A stretch of DNA of 64,000 nt from JBOGNO01 sp050747245 (GTDB taxonomy: Bacteria; Acidobacteriota; Terriglobia; Acidiferrales; UBA7541), in the NCBI GenBank assembly GCA_050747245.1, contig JBOGNO010000017.1, positions 1 to 64,000 of the forward strand, in the 5' to 3' direction. How positions within the stretch are numbered: the first letter of the stretch is position 1; the number at the start of each line of letters is the position of its first letter. A program made the translations under genes and the position numbers. The notes beneath the pieces were generated by a model. The model worked only from the letters and a program-made list of their open reading frames with translations. It made no database searches and was not told where the DNA came from. This document shows positions 34,648-44,049 of the stretch, piece after piece.

Positions 34648-35103
34648 TCATTCCGGGCCACCGCCGCCGGCGGCGCGTTCGAGGAGATTGTACTGATTTG
34701 GCTGGCCGGAAACTTCGAGCATCAGGCTTTCGAAATTCCATTTTCCTTCGCGCCGCTGTGCGACGGCATGCACCGTTCCGCTTCCGCGCGGGCCTGAAAT
34801 GGGGATGGCGAAATCGGCGTCGCCCTCTGAGCTATCCGTGCGGATCTGGTAGCGAAGATGCCATCCGACGCGCAACGGCTGACCGATCTGCGCCAGCACA
34901 ACGGGGTTCGCGCGCACCTGCGCCATAGTCATGCGGTACACATCCGTCGCGCGGAAGGACATCACGGCGACAGAATAAACAATGCCGGCCATGGCTATCG
35001 AGAGAACCGCGAGCGCTGCGAGCCCCGCGAGAATTGTCAGCTTCCAATTCTGCGACCACCAGTCGGGCGGCGCGTCAGGTTGCGGCTGCTTGCTGTCGGT
35101 CAT
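34648..35103 (-). CDS. Coa1/Tim21-like single-pass membrane protein
   Basis: This 151-residue protein has one transmembrane helix at about 22-45, preceded by a polar proline-rich start, and a C-terminal domain like the cytochrome oxidase assembly factor Coa1 family. Typical of that family are the helix followed by VMSFRATDVYRMTMAQVRANP and LAQIGQPLRVGW, then a beta-rich end (GSGTVHAVAQRREGKWNFESL). In mitochondria the family assists oxidase assembly; bacterial members are uncharacterised. The ATG at 35101-35103 has no clear Shine-Dalgarno site. The terminal glycine-rich tail is short. Confidence 0.72.
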   Translation of the reverse strand: MTDSKQPQPDAPPDWWSQNWKLTILAGLAALAVLSIAMAGIVYSVAVMSFRATDVYRMTMAQVRANPVVLAQIGQPLRVGWHLRYQIRTDSSEGDADFAIPISGPRGSGTVHAVAQRREGKWNFESLMLEVSGQPNQYNLLERAAGGGGPE

Positions 35104-35214
35104 TGCGGGCAAAGAAACTTGCACCCTCACGAGGCTCGGTGGTGCGCTAAATCCTGCTTCACGTTTGATTCTGGCGCAAGGGCGTAAGTTCTGCAAAGAA
35201 GCGAGCGAAGAAGA

Positions 35215-35352
35215 TCACTGGCGCGTGCGCTTGCTAGCACGTCCGAGCGAATAGCCGACGCCCAAGGCGACTACGATCATCAGGATGATTTGGCTCGGCG
35301 TAACATCGAGGAGCATCGCGACCATGAATACGGCAATTTGACTCAATCCCAT
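35215..35352 (-). CDS. 45-residue small membrane protein
   Basis: This short frame encodes 45 residues: MGLSQIAVFM, then a hydrophobic stretch through QIILMIVVALGVGYSLGR, and a basic C-terminus ASKRTRQ. One helix is confident and a second is possible. The ATG is preceded by GGGGAG at 6-7 bases, which is what distinguishes it from chance. It is upstream of, and on the same strand as, the Coa1-like gene (111 bases). Function unknown. Confidence 0.55.
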   Translation of the reverse strand: MGLSQIAVFMVAMLLDVTPSQIILMIVVALGVGYSLGRASKRTRQ

Positions 35353-35484
35353 TTGCAACTCCCCGCGTAGTCTGTCATCCAGTTGCTGCCGAAAAGGTGA
35401 TGGCTCCGTTGCAGTGTAAGTGTAAACCAGCTGGGCCGGATGCCGCTTGCGCTTGTGCTATGATGCGAATTCGCAGAGTCACAC

Positions 35485-36741
35485 ATGCGCGGCTTCCGCC
35501 GGCGATTTCACCTCATTTGCGGCGTAATCATTCTCCTACTGGCGATTGCTTTCCCTTCGAATCTGCGGGCGCAGGCGGCGGACCCGGCCGCGGCGCAACT
35601 GGCGAAGAAAATCCTTAATGTTGCAGGGCCGCGCGGCACCATGTTCTTGGAAGTCCGCAATCTTTCATCGCTCGGGGTGGCCGAATTTGCGATCGCGCGG
35701 CGCGGTTTGCAATCGGCGTTGCGCTCCGGCGGGTTTGACTTGATTCCAGGCGCTCCGGCGGAAGATGAGGTTCGAGTCACGGTGGCAGAAAACGTGCTTG
35801 GACATTTGTGGGTTGCTGAGATTCGCCGCGGCGGCAATCAGCAGGTGGTTATGGTGCTCGAAGCAAAATCGCTCGCAACTGTTGCGGCATCGGGGCGTCC
35901 GTCGCCGGTGTTGCAGAAAAAACTGGTTTATTCGCAGGCGTCGCCGATTCTTGATTTCGCGGAAATTCCCGGGGCGCCCGATGGAATTCTTCACATCCTG
36001 ATCCTCGAGCCTGAGCAGATTTCTTTTTACGATTTGGTTCAGGAAAATTGGAATTTGCACGCCTCCAGCCCCATACGGCACAAAAACGCTTGGCCGCGGG
36101 ATTTACGCGGGCGGATCGAACTCGAGCGCGAAGGAGTCTTCGAAGCGTACCTGCCGGGATTTCAGTGCGGTGGCTACGCGTGGCGCGGGTTTTCAGCGGA
36201 TTGTATGGAAGTAGCAGAAACCTCCGACAATCACGGATGGCCTTTCAATGGTAGTGGTGAAGAGCGCAGCGACGCGCCCTTCCCGGCCAACAGGAATTTC
36301 TTCGCGGGTTATGTAACGACTCTTGGCGAGAACGCAACAAAATTTCCGGCGTTCTATTCCGGCGCGCCGCTGAAATTTCCCGATGAGACGCCGTGGATTT
36401 TTGCGGGCCTGGATGGAAAGGCACGGCTTTACGAAAACAGCGCGCAAGCCGCAGCCGCGTTCACGAATTGGGGAAGCGACATCACAGCTCTCGGCAGAGG
36501 ATGCGGTTCATCCTGGCAAATCCTAGTGACCAGCGCGAATGACTGGACACAGCCAGATTCCATTCAGGCGTATGAGATTGTAGATCGTCAAGCTGTAGCG
36601 ATAGGGCAACCGGCGGATTTTTCCGGGCCTGTGATGTCGCTGTGGCCCGCGACCGACGGCAAATCCGCCAACGTCATCGCGCGAAATCTCAAGACGGGAG
36701 AGTATGAGGCTTACGCGCTTACGGTGGTTTGCAACCAGTAG
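35485..36741 (+). CDS. Exported protein of unknown function
   Basis: This 418-residue protein has a signal peptide (about 1-30, ending SNLRAQAAD). The mature part is mixed alpha/beta, without cofactor motifs I recognise; late residues 330-410 (SSWQILVTSANDWTQPDSIQAYEI) look like a beta-propeller or lipoprotein-type repeat. It is first of four overlapping plus-strand genes, and its end overlaps the solute-binding protein gene by 38 bases, so the two are coupled. An extended -10 (TGCTATGAT, 35456-35464) stands 20 bases before the ATG; no Shine-Dalgarno site was seen. Probably part of the envelope sensing unit. Confidence 0.72.
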   Translation: MRGFRRRFHLICGVIILLLAIAFPSNLRAQAADPAAAQLAKKILNVAGPRGTMFLEVRNLSSLGVAEFAIARRGLQSALRSGGFDLIPGAPAEDEVRVTVAENVLGHLWVAEIRRGGNQQVVMVLEAKSLATVAASGRPSPVLQKKLVYSQASPILDFAEIPGAPDGILHILILEPEQISFYDLVQENWNLHASSPIRHKNAWPRDLRGRIELEREGVFEAYLPGFQCGGYAWRGFSADCMEVAETSDNHGWPFNGSGEERSDAPFPANRNFFAGYVTTLGENATKFPAFYSGAPLKFPDETPWIFAGLDGKARLYENSAQAAAAFTNWGSDITALGRGCGSSWQILVTSANDWTQPDSIQAYEIVDRQAVAIGQPADFSGPVMSLWPATDGKSANVIARNLKTGEYEAYALTVVCNQ

Positions 36742-38122
36742 CTTGCTCGCTGGGATTTCGCTGGGCGTGATCGCCGCGCATACGGCGCGACGCCCGCGAT
36801 ATGGCGGGAGCTTGCGAGTTGAAATGCAAGAGGGTATTGCTTCTCTCGATCCGGGAGTGTGGCCGGCCGATCCGCGCGAGGCCGCCGCAAAGGAGAAACT
36901 TCTTTCGCTCTTGTTCGACAGGCTGACTGCTCTTAATGAGAGCGGCCGCGCGCAGCCACGTCTCGCTCTGTCCTGGCAGCACGACGCCTTATTCCAGCGC
37001 TGGGAGTTCCATCTGCGCTGGAACGTTCGCTTCACGGATGGCGATCCGCTCACGCCCGATTCTGCTTCTGCCGCGCTTGCAGCGCTGCATCCCGATTGGC
37101 AGACCAGCGCGACAGCCAACGCACTGGTGATTGCAACGCCCACGGCGCAGCCCGATCTTGCCGAGCAGCTTGCTTCGCCGCGCAATTCCATTGCGCACCG
37201 CGCGAAAGATGGGACGTTCGGCGGCACTGGCGCATTCCATGTGGCGGCATTCGAGCCCGGCAAGCGCGCGGTTTTCACCGCGAATGAGGACGATTGGGAA
37301 GGCCGCCCGTTTCTGGATCAGATTGAGGTGCAAATGGGCCGCGCGGCACGCGATCAGGCGCTCGATCTGGAAGTCGGCAAAGCCGACCTGGTGGAGATTC
37401 CGCCTGAGGATTCACGGCGGATCGCCACTCGCGGAGTTTCCATTTCTTCTTCCGCGCCGGTGGAACTCCTCGCGCTAGTTTTCGAGCATGGCCGGCCTCT
37501 GGCGGAAGATTCGCGGGTGCGAGAAGCGCTAGGGCGGGCGATCGACCGCGAGGCACTGTGGAACTTCCTCCTGCAAAAACAGGGAGAGGCGGCTGGAGGC
37601 CTCTTACCGCAATGGTCGAGCGGAGATGCATTTCTGTTCTCGACTGCGGCAGACCCGAGTGCGTCGAAGTCACTCTGGCTGCAAATCTCGCCTGCGCCAT
37701 CTCTCGCGCTGGGCTATGATTCGGCTGATGAACTCGAACGCGCCGTTGCGCAGCGGATTGTGGTGAACGCCCGGGAAGCGGGAATGAATATCTCAGCGCA
37801 AGCATTGGATCATTCCCGAGCAACTCCCGACGCGCGCGTGCTGCGCATGCGAATGGAATCGCCCAGTCCGCGCGCGGCGTTGAACGGTTTTCTCTTCGCG
37901 CTCGCGCCCGAGGCGGGGCTCGATGTGCCGCCGCTTGCCTTGGGCGCTGGTCCCGAAGAAATTTACGCGCGCGAGCGAGCGGTGGTGGAGAGCTATCGCG
38001 TCGTTCCGCTGGTGTCGGTACCCGAAATCTGGGGAGTGGGCCCGCGCGTGAAAAATTGGACGCTTTCGCGCTCCGCGGAATGGCGACTGGCGGATGTGTG
38101 GCTCGCGGAGGAAGCGCCGTGA
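36704..38122 (+). CDS. Family 5 extracellular solute-binding protein (orphan)
   Basis: This 472-residue protein has a signal segment (about 1-28) and the SBP_bac_5 fold of peptide, nickel and opine binding proteins: RRPRYGGSLRVEM at the mature N-terminus, LLFDRLTALNESGRAQPRLALSW, and WEFHLRWNVRFTDGDPLTPDS. Binding proteins of this family normally deliver ligand to an ABC permease, but no permease or ATPase gene is near. Instead it overlaps a histidine kinase gene by 4 bases (GTGA). Its ATG is preceded by GGGAGAG. It therefore probably supplies a sensing ligand to the kinase. Confidence 0.8.
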   Translation: MRLTRLRWFATSSLLAGISLGVIAAHTARRPRYGGSLRVEMQEGIASLDPGVWPADPREAAAKEKLLSLLFDRLTALNESGRAQPRLALSWQHDALFQRWEFHLRWNVRFTDGDPLTPDSASAALAALHPDWQTSATANALVIATPTAQPDLAEQLASPRNSIAHRAKDGTFGGTGAFHVAAFEPGKRAVFTANEDDWEGRPFLDQIEVQMGRAARDQALDLEVGKADLVEIPPEDSRRIATRGVSISSSAPVELLALVFEHGRPLAEDSRVREALGRAIDREALWNFLLQKQGEAAGGLLPQWSSGDAFLFSTAADPSASKSLWLQISPAPSLALGYDSADELERAVAQRIVVNAREAGMNISAQALDHSRATPDARVLRMRMESPSPRAALNGFLFALAPEAGLDVPPLALGAGPEEIYARERAVVESYRVVPLVSVPEIWGVGPRVKNWTLSRSAEWRLADVWLAEEAP

Positions 38123-40365
38123 CGTTTCGCTCGCGGCTCTTCTGGATATTCACTGTTGCGTTGGTGTCCTCGGTCACGGCCGTTGCGGCGGGGGTCGCCA
38201 TCACTTCGCGCCGCGCGTTCGAGCAGGAAAGCACGCGACGAACCGATGCCCTCGTGGAGCAATTTCGCCGCGAGTTTTCGCGACGCGGCGCGGAAGTGGC
38301 GCTGCGCATCAAGAACATCGCCGACGACGAGCTCACCGTCGATATGGCGACGAAGCTGAGTTTGCCGCAGGCCGATGCCTCGCTGTATGTTCACGACGCC
38401 TCGGGACCCGCGCAATCGCACGCCCTCGATTTCCTCGATTATCTGGCCGGGGACGGAAACGTCATTTCCTCGTACGAGTGGCCCGAGCGATTCGGATACA
38501 AGGAAGACTGGCTTGCGCAGCCGGAAGACTGGGCCGCGCGAGGGGCCTTCCTGCGCCGCGAGGAAACGCCCACGGGCGGAACGCTCGCGCTGATGGCCGT
38601 CTCCGCCATTCACATGAACGAAAAAACATTTTATGTCGCAGGGGGCGTGCGGCTCGGGCAGGAATTTCTCGCGTCTCTGGCGCTGCCCGCGGGCATGCGC
38701 GCGCTCCTTTACCAGAATCTCGATTCCTCATTTTCTTCGCAGGATCTTCTCGACGCGTCCGGTAGCTTCGCGCAGGCGGACAAGCTTGCGCCGCTCATCG
38801 AGCGGGTGCGCAGGCAAAATGCGGAAGTCTTGGAGGCGGTTCACTGGTCGCCGCGCGCGGCCGATGCGGAGTTATTTCACGCCATTCCGCTTGACGGCCG
38901 CCAGGGCGAGCTACTCGGCGTTTTGCTGGTGGGCAGCTCGCAACGCGAAATCGCCGAGCTCGAACAGCGAATCGTTCTGCTCGCAATTGTCGTCGCGCTC
39001 GGCGGATTGCTCCTGGGGTCGCTCGTCAGCTGGTGGGCGGCGCGGCGCGTGACGCGGCCTATCGAACTGCTTTCGGCAGGCGCCCGCGCGGTTGCCCGCG
39101 GAAACTGGAACACCCGCGTCGAGGTATCCTCCCGCGACGAAGTGGGAGAACTTGCGCGAGCCTTCAATCAAATGACCGAGCAACTTTTCGAGCAGCGCAA
39201 CCGCCTGGTGCAGACCGAGCGCGTGGCCGCCTGGCGCGAACTGGCTCGCCGGCTGGCGCATGAGCTGAAAAATCCGCTGTTCCCCCTGCAAATCACGGTC
39301 GAAAACCTTCGCCGCGCGCGCGAGCACCATCCCGGAGAATTCGACGAAGTGTTTGAAGAATCGACGGGCACGCTCCTCGAGGAAATTGAAACCCTCAAGA
39401 GCATCATCACGCGCTTCAGCGATTTCTCGAGGATGCCGCCGCCGGAGTTGCGGCCTGTAAACGTCAACGACCTGGTCCGCGGCGTTGTCAAGCTTTTCGA
39501 AGCGCAGTTTTCGGCAGTCGGGCGGCCTCCCATTTCGCCGGAGGTTTATCTGGATGAGCATGCGCCGGTGATTCATGCCGACGCCACTTTGTTGCACAAG
39601 GCGGTGGAGAACCTCGTCCTCAACGCCATGGATGCCATGCCCGCGGGCGGCACGCTGACAATCCGCACGGCATCGCGCGGAGAGGGTGTGCACCTGGAAA
39701 TTTCAGATACCGGCGCGGGGCTTACGCGGGAGGAATGTCAGCGGCTTTTCACTCCTTATTACACCACCAAGCAGCACGGCACGGGTCTTGGCCTGGCCAT
39801 CGTGCAATCCGTGGTAAGCGATCATGGCGGTGCGATCACCGTCGAAAGTGAACTCGGCGCAGGCACGACGTTTCGCATTGATTTGCCTGGGCGTCCTCCG
39901 CTCCGTCCGCCGGAACCGCTCCCGCACGCGATGCATCGCGAATCGCGGCCAATTCGATCCGTCGTCGCGCCGCAACCTGAGGCCGCAGTTGAGCCAGAAC
40001 CAAAGGTTGCGGCCGAGCCCAATGCGCCCGCTGAAGGGCCGCAGACTTCCGCTGAGGAAATTCGAGTCGAGCATCCCGCGGAGCCAGTCCCGAGTGCTTC
40101 AGAGACGCCCGAGAGCCTGCGTGAACCGCAGCTTCCTGCTGCGAAACCTGCAAAGACAGCCGAACGCAAGACGTTTCGGCTTTTCTCCTGGATTTCGCAG
40201 GAGCCGCCGCAGGCGGTAGAAGCCGGTGAGACGACCTCGCAGCCGGAAGCCCCCTCCGCCGCCTCGCACGAAACGACCGCAGCCATCGCCGAGCCGCCCG
40301 GCCAAGCTGTGACGGCCGAATCCGCAGAGAAAACCCCAGAGCATCCGACAGGAGCCGAGGTGTGA
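38119..40365 (+). CDS. NtrY-like sensor histidine kinase with acidic/proline tail
   Basis: This 748-residue protein has TM1 (7-29), a periplasmic sensor region of about 250 residues, TM2 (285-306), HAMP (308-361), a HisKA domain with His381 in RRLAHELKNPL, and an HATPase domain with NAMDAM, DTGAGL and GTGLGLAI. All catalytic motifs are intact. About 130 residues follow from position 615, rich in Pro, Ala and Glu and apparently disordered, which is unusual for the family. The start GTG overlaps the binding-protein stop and has GGAGG 8 bases before it. Its stop overlaps the response regulator start. It is likely to respond to the solute-binding protein. Confidence 0.88.
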   Translation: MTFRSRLFWIFTVALVSSVTAVAAGVAITSRRAFEQESTRRTDALVEQFRREFSRRGAEVALRIKNIADDELTVDMATKLSLPQADASLYVHDASGPAQSHALDFLDYLAGDGNVISSYEWPERFGYKEDWLAQPEDWAARGAFLRREETPTGGTLALMAVSAIHMNEKTFYVAGGVRLGQEFLASLALPAGMRALLYQNLDSSFSSQDLLDASGSFAQADKLAPLIERVRRQNAEVLEAVHWSPRAADAELFHAIPLDGRQGELLGVLLVGSSQREIAELEQRIVLLAIVVALGGLLLGSLVSWWAARRVTRPIELLSAGARAVARGNWNTRVEVSSRDEVGELARAFNQMTEQLFEQRNRLVQTERVAAWRELARRLAHELKNPLFPLQITVENLRRAREHHPGEFDEVFEESTGTLLEEIETLKSIITRFSDFSRMPPPELRPVNVNDLVRGVVKLFEAQFSAVGRPPISPEVYLDEHAPVIHADATLLHKAVENLVLNAMDAMPAGGTLTIRTASRGEGVHLEISDTGAGLTREECQRLFTPYYTTKQHGTGLGLAIVQSVVSDHGGAITVESELGAGTTFRIDLPGRPPLRPPEPLPHAMHRESRPIRSVVAPQPEAAVEPEPKVAAEPNAPAEGPQTSAEEIRVEHPAEPVPSASETPESLREPQLPAAKPAKTAERKTFRLFSWISQEPPQAVEAGETTSQPEAPSAASHETTAAIAEPPGQAVTAESAEKTPEHPTGAEV

Positions 40366-41750
40366 GCTCCGCCGGCACGAAGGCCCATGTCCTCATCCTG
40401 GATGACGATGCCAATACGCTCGCGTCTCTGGCACGCACGTTTCGCCTCGCGGGCCATGAAGCGAGCGTCGCCGATAGCGTCGCCCGCGCGCTCGAACTGG
40501 TGAAATCGCAGCGATTCGAGCTGGTTTTTTCCGACGTGGTGATGCCCGGCAAGGACGGCATTGCCTTCCTCGAAGATTTGAAAAACTCCGGCGTGTCGGT
40601 GCCGGTGGTGATGATCTCGGGCCAGGCCACGATTGAGATGGCCGTCCGCGCCACGCGATTGGGCGCCGCCGATTTTCTGGAAAAGCCGGTCTCGTCCGAA
40701 AAACTTTTGCTCACGCTCGAAAACGTGATTCGGTACCGGCGCCTCGAGGAAGAGAACCGCGAACTCCGCCGGCGCGTGGGCCGCCATGAAATAATTTGGG
40801 AAGGTCCGGCCATGCAGCGCGTGATGCAACTAGTCGAGCGCGTGGCGGCCAGCGAAACGCGCGTTTGCATTCTCGGAGAAACCGGGACGGGAAAGGAATT
40901 GGTCGCGCGGACGGTGCACGAAAAAAGTGCGCGCCGCGCGGGGCCGTTCATCACCCTCAATTGCGCCGCCGTGCCCGCCGAACTGATGGAATCGGAGCTC
41001 TTCGGTCACGAAAAAGGTTCCTTCACAGGGGCCGCCGCCCGGCACATCGGGAAATTCGAGCAGGCGCACCGTGGAACGTTGTTCCTAGATGAAATCGGTG
41101 ACATGCCGCTGGCCATGCAAGCGAAACTCCTGCGCGTGCTCGAGGAGAATGAAATCGAGCGCATCGGCGGCGACCGGCCCGTCTCGGTGGACGTTCGCGT
41201 GGTGGTCGCCACGCACCGCAATTTGGAAGAGCAGGTTCGGCAGGGGAGTTTCCGGCCCGATCTGTTTCACCGCATTTACGTGTTTCCCGTTCATTTGCCT
41301 CCGCTGCGCGAACGGTGCGAGGACATCGCGCGGCTCGCAGCGCATTTTGCGCGGCAGGTTGCCGAGCAGAACGGCTGGAAGCCGCGAAACTTTTCTCCCG
41401 AAGCCCTATCACGCCTGGAGGCCTACTCCTGGCCCGGCAATGTTCGCGAGTTGCGCAATGTCGTCGAGCGCGTCCTGCTTCTCTCGCAAGACGACGTGAT
41501 CGCCGCCGCCGCAGTGGGCCTGGCATTGCCACAGTCCGTCGTCGGGCCGGGCGCGATATCGACGGCCAGTGCGGGCACGCTTGCTGAACGCGTCGAAGTT
41601 TTCGAGAGAGAGGTTCTAATCGCCGAGCTCAAGCGTCATCACAACCATGTGACCAACACGGCGAAGGCCCTCGGCCTCGAGCGCAGTCACCTCTACAAGA
41701 AATGCCAGCATCTTGGGATTGACCTTCAAGCGGTGCGAAAAAATGAGTAG
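40362..41750 (+). CDS. NtrC-like sigma-54-dependent response regulator
   Basis: This 462-residue protein has a receiver domain (8-120) with the acidic cluster DDD at 14-16, phospho-acceptor Asp58 (FSDVVMPGKDG) and Lys in LEKPVSS. An AAA+ domain follows at about 145-380, with Walker A GETGTGKE, the sigma-54 contact loop GSFTGA (the usual form is GAFTGA) and LFLDEIGDMP. A Fis-type HTH is at about 415-460 (NTAKALGLERSHLYKKC). It activates sigma-54 promoters after phosphorylation by the overlapping histidine kinase gene. Start GTG. The end is convergent with a methyltransferase gene, 6 bases apart. Confidence 0.92.
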   Translation: MSSAGTKAHVLILDDDANTLASLARTFRLAGHEASVADSVARALELVKSQRFELVFSDVVMPGKDGIAFLEDLKNSGVSVPVVMISGQATIEMAVRATRLGAADFLEKPVSSEKLLLTLENVIRYRRLEEENRELRRRVGRHEIIWEGPAMQRVMQLVERVAASETRVCILGETGTGKELVARTVHEKSARRAGPFITLNCAAVPAELMESELFGHEKGSFTGAAARHIGKFEQAHRGTLFLDEIGDMPLAMQAKLLRVLEENEIERIGGDRPVSVDVRVVVATHRNLEEQVRQGSFRPDLFHRIYVFPVHLPPLRERCEDIARLAAHFARQVAEQNGWKPRNFSPEALSRLEAYSWPGNVRELRNVVERVLLLSQDDVIAAAAVGLALPQSVVGPGAISTASAGTLAERVEVFEREVLIAELKRHHNHVTNTAKALGLERSHLYKKCQHLGIDLQAVRKNE

Positions 41751-41756
41751 CGCAGG

Positions 41757-42473
41757 CTACTTCGGCGATTCCGCTTTGGGCCGACGCAGATAACCCTGGA
41801 GGAAATAAACCGCGAAGCTAGCGCCGAGAAAAATCCAGAAATAAAAGATCCGCAGCGTGATGCACAGCGCCACCATCGCCACGAAAAATCCCCAGAAGAA
41901 AAGCTCGCCGCGAAAGCCATCGCCCCAGCGCGGCTTCGCTCCGCTCGCAAGGACGCGCGCGCGTAGCGAAGGCAGCAGCTTCGGCACGCGGCGGAGATAT
42001 TCCTGGTAGCTTTCGCCCTGCGTTTTCGCGAGCTCAAATTCCTCGCGGCCGATGAGGCGCAGCACAACGACAATCATGCCGATTACGACCATCAAGAATC
42101 CAACTCGACTGAAGAGAGCGCCCATGCCGATGGCGAGCAGCAAATTCCCGAGATAAAGTGGATTGCGTACGCGGCGGTAGGGGCCATCGGCCACAAGCCT
42201 CTCGGAGTGCAGGTTGGCGTCGTGCACCACGTCACTGCGCAGATAGGCGGTAGCCCACGAGCGGACGAGCGCCGCGGCTAGCAGGAGGAGCGCCGCGACG
42301 GACAGCACTACTCGCGTCAGGGAATCCTCCGTCCAGAGGCTTCTTTTTTCAGCCCAGTACACAACGGCGGCGATCGTGTTGACGTGGTCGAAGGTAAAGC
42401 ACAATCCGCCTGCGAAAAAAACCAGGCCGATGAACCAGAAGCGATTTCGAAACTCAGATTCCGTGGCGCGCAT
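41757..42473 (-). CDS. ICMT/PEMT-family membrane methyltransferase
   Basis: This 238-residue membrane protein has about five helices and the isoprenylcysteine carboxyl methyltransferase/PEMT signature DGPYRRVRNPLYLGNLL, followed by REEFELAKTQGESYQEYLRRVP. SAM-dependent methylation of a small or lipid-like substrate is the usual role; bacterial members mostly have unknown substrates. The start ATG at 42471-42473 is preceded by AAAGGAAGGACGC. It lies downstream of a phosphodiesterase gene with a 31-base gap and may be cotranscribed with it. Confidence 0.82.
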   Translation of the reverse strand: MRATESEFRNRFWFIGLVFFAGGLCFTFDHVNTIAAVVYWAEKRSLWTEDSLTRVVLSVAALLLLAAALVRSWATAYLRSDVVHDANLHSERLVADGPYRRVRNPLYLGNLLLAIGMGALFSRVGFLMVVIGMIVVVLRLIGREEFELAKTQGESYQEYLRRVPKLLPSLRARVLASGAKPRWGDGFRGELFFWGFFVAMVALCITLRIFYFWIFLGASFAVYFLQGYLRRPKAESPK

Positions 42474-42504
42474 GCGTCCTTCCTTTGCAGCTCAGTCCTT
42501 ACGC

Positions 42505-43938
42505 TTAACGCTCCGCTGAGGTTTTCAGGGGAATTGCTAGCGCCTTGCCGTCCGTGTGCTGCAATTTCAATCCCAACCAGCGCGCGATCGTCGGAGCAAC
42601 ATCAATCATTCGAGCGCCCTCAATTTTTTCCGGCGCGATTTCAGGGCCATAGATAAGCAGGGAAGCGCGCATCTCCGGATCTTCGGGAAAATATCCGTGC
42701 ATTCCCATGACGTTGGGAATCTCGTCGTAATCTCCGGCGTATCCGCCCTCGAACATGAAATCATCGGCGGCATCAAGCGCGAGGAACGCTTGCGGATCGC
42801 CGCCCATCTGCACGATTTCGTCCGCATGGGCGATGCGCCGGATGCCGCTGCCCGCCTTCCCCGCGAGTGGCGCAAAAATTTCAAGCAGCGCCTGCGCCGT
42901 CGCTGTGTCGTTCTTGTCCCGGAGATAAATGTACGCCATGCCGCTCCCCGAGAGCAGGTAGGCCTTCCACTCCTTCACATGCCCTTTATCATCGAGCGTG
43001 ACCAGCCCCTTCTGCGCGAGCAGCACGCCGGGGCGTACTGCTCTCGACACCGCTGCAAAGCCGTGGTCCGACGCGACCACCAGTGCCGAGTGCTCCCACA
43101 TTTCCGATTTCTTGGCCGCCGCGATGATTCGGGCGATTTGCTTGTCGGCGTTTTCCATCGCCGCGTCAGCTTCCGGACTCCACGGCCCCTTCTCGTGTTC
43201 CGCGTGGTCCACTTCGGGCAGATGGACGAGCAGCAGATTTGGCCTCAGCGTCTCAATCGCGTAAGTCGCAATGTCCGCCACGGCGACATCCTTCACCGCA
43301 GGCGGGATAAAATTTTCGTAGAAATCCGGAAATCGTTTTGCGACTTCGTCCATCACTCCGGACGGCGTGGAAAGGGCGCGCAGAAGTTTTAAGTCTTCGG
43401 GGTTGCTTGCGCGCCAGTATTCCGGGATGCGTAAATCGGCCGCAGCCCCGTTCGTCACCGGCCACCAGTCAATCGCCGTCTTCAATCCGTGCGCATGCGC
43501 CAGGCTCCAGAGCGTCGGCACGCGGATGTCTTCGGCGTACCATCTCCATCCTCCCATATTTTTTCCGAGCGGATCCCATTCGCCGTTGGTCACGATCCCG
43601 TGCGTGCCTGGGTTGTCTCCGGTCGCAAGCGAAGTGTGTGAGGGATATGTCAGCGTGGGCATCACCGGTTGCATGCCCGGGCTGTATGCGCCGTGCTGCA
43701 CCATTTCCTCGAGCGTGGGCAGCTTCAGGCCATGCGCCGCTGGGTCCGTGTAACACGCCGGCATAAGCCCGTCCACCGTGACGAAAATGACGGAGTGAAT
43801 GGGGCTCGCATATTCCCCTACGCGCGGCCCGTGAACCGATGGAGTTTCGTCCCGCGCGCGCATCGATGCTCTCTGCTCCGCCATCGCCAGAACAGAAAGC
43901 GCCGCCACACCACAAACCAAGAACAGGGCCCGTTTCAA
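42505..43938 (-). CDS. Type I phosphodiesterase / nucleotide pyrophosphatase (alkaline phosphatase superfamily)
   Basis: This 477-residue exported protein (signal about 1-19) has the metal-binding and nucleophile pattern of NPP enzymes: Asp in VTVDGLMP, the threonine nucleophile in MPTLTYPSHTSLATG, then D and H in LPEVDHAEH, DH in ASDHGFAAV, and a later His in MGMHGYF. Two zinc ions and phosphodiester hydrolysis are expected. A TTG start (43936-43938) was chosen because GGGAGG stands 6 bases before it and the signal peptide begins there; upstream codons to 44025 look unrelated. Substrate unknown, periplasmic. Confidence 0.85.
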   Translation of the reverse strand: MKRALFLVCGVAALSVLAMAEQRASMRARDETPSVHGPRVGEYASPIHSVIFVTVDGLMPACYTDPAAHGLKLPTLEEMVQHGAYSPGMQPVMPTLTYPSHTSLATGDNPGTHGIVTNGEWDPLGKNMGGWRWYAEDIRVPTLWSLAHAHGLKTAIDWWPVTNGAAADLRIPEYWRASNPEDLKLLRALSTPSGVMDEVAKRFPDFYENFIPPAVKDVAVADIATYAIETLRPNLLLVHLPEVDHAEHEKGPWSPEADAAMENADKQIARIIAAAKKSEMWEHSALVVASDHGFAAVSRAVRPGVLLAQKGLVTLDDKGHVKEWKAYLLSGSGMAYIYLRDKNDTATAQALLEIFAPLAGKAGSGIRRIAHADEIVQMGGDPQAFLALDAADDFMFEGGYAGDYDEIPNVMGMHGYFPEDPEMRASLLIYGPEIAPEKIEGARMIDVAPTIARWLGLKLQHTDGKALAIPLKTSAER

Positions 43939-44049
43939 TCCACACCTCCCTAGGATTTTTGTACTAGCCAATTTAGCGGCAATTTGCAGCGCGCACAAGC
44001 GCAGCCGAGCTGTTTGCAGCTGCATCGTTCGGCAAATTCTTGCGTAGTG

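Noticed and set aside
39822..40829. 335-codon minus-strand frame over the kinase tail and the regulator
   Set aside because: It is Ser/Gly/Ala-rich without domains, and the plus strand has intact HATPase and receiver motifs.
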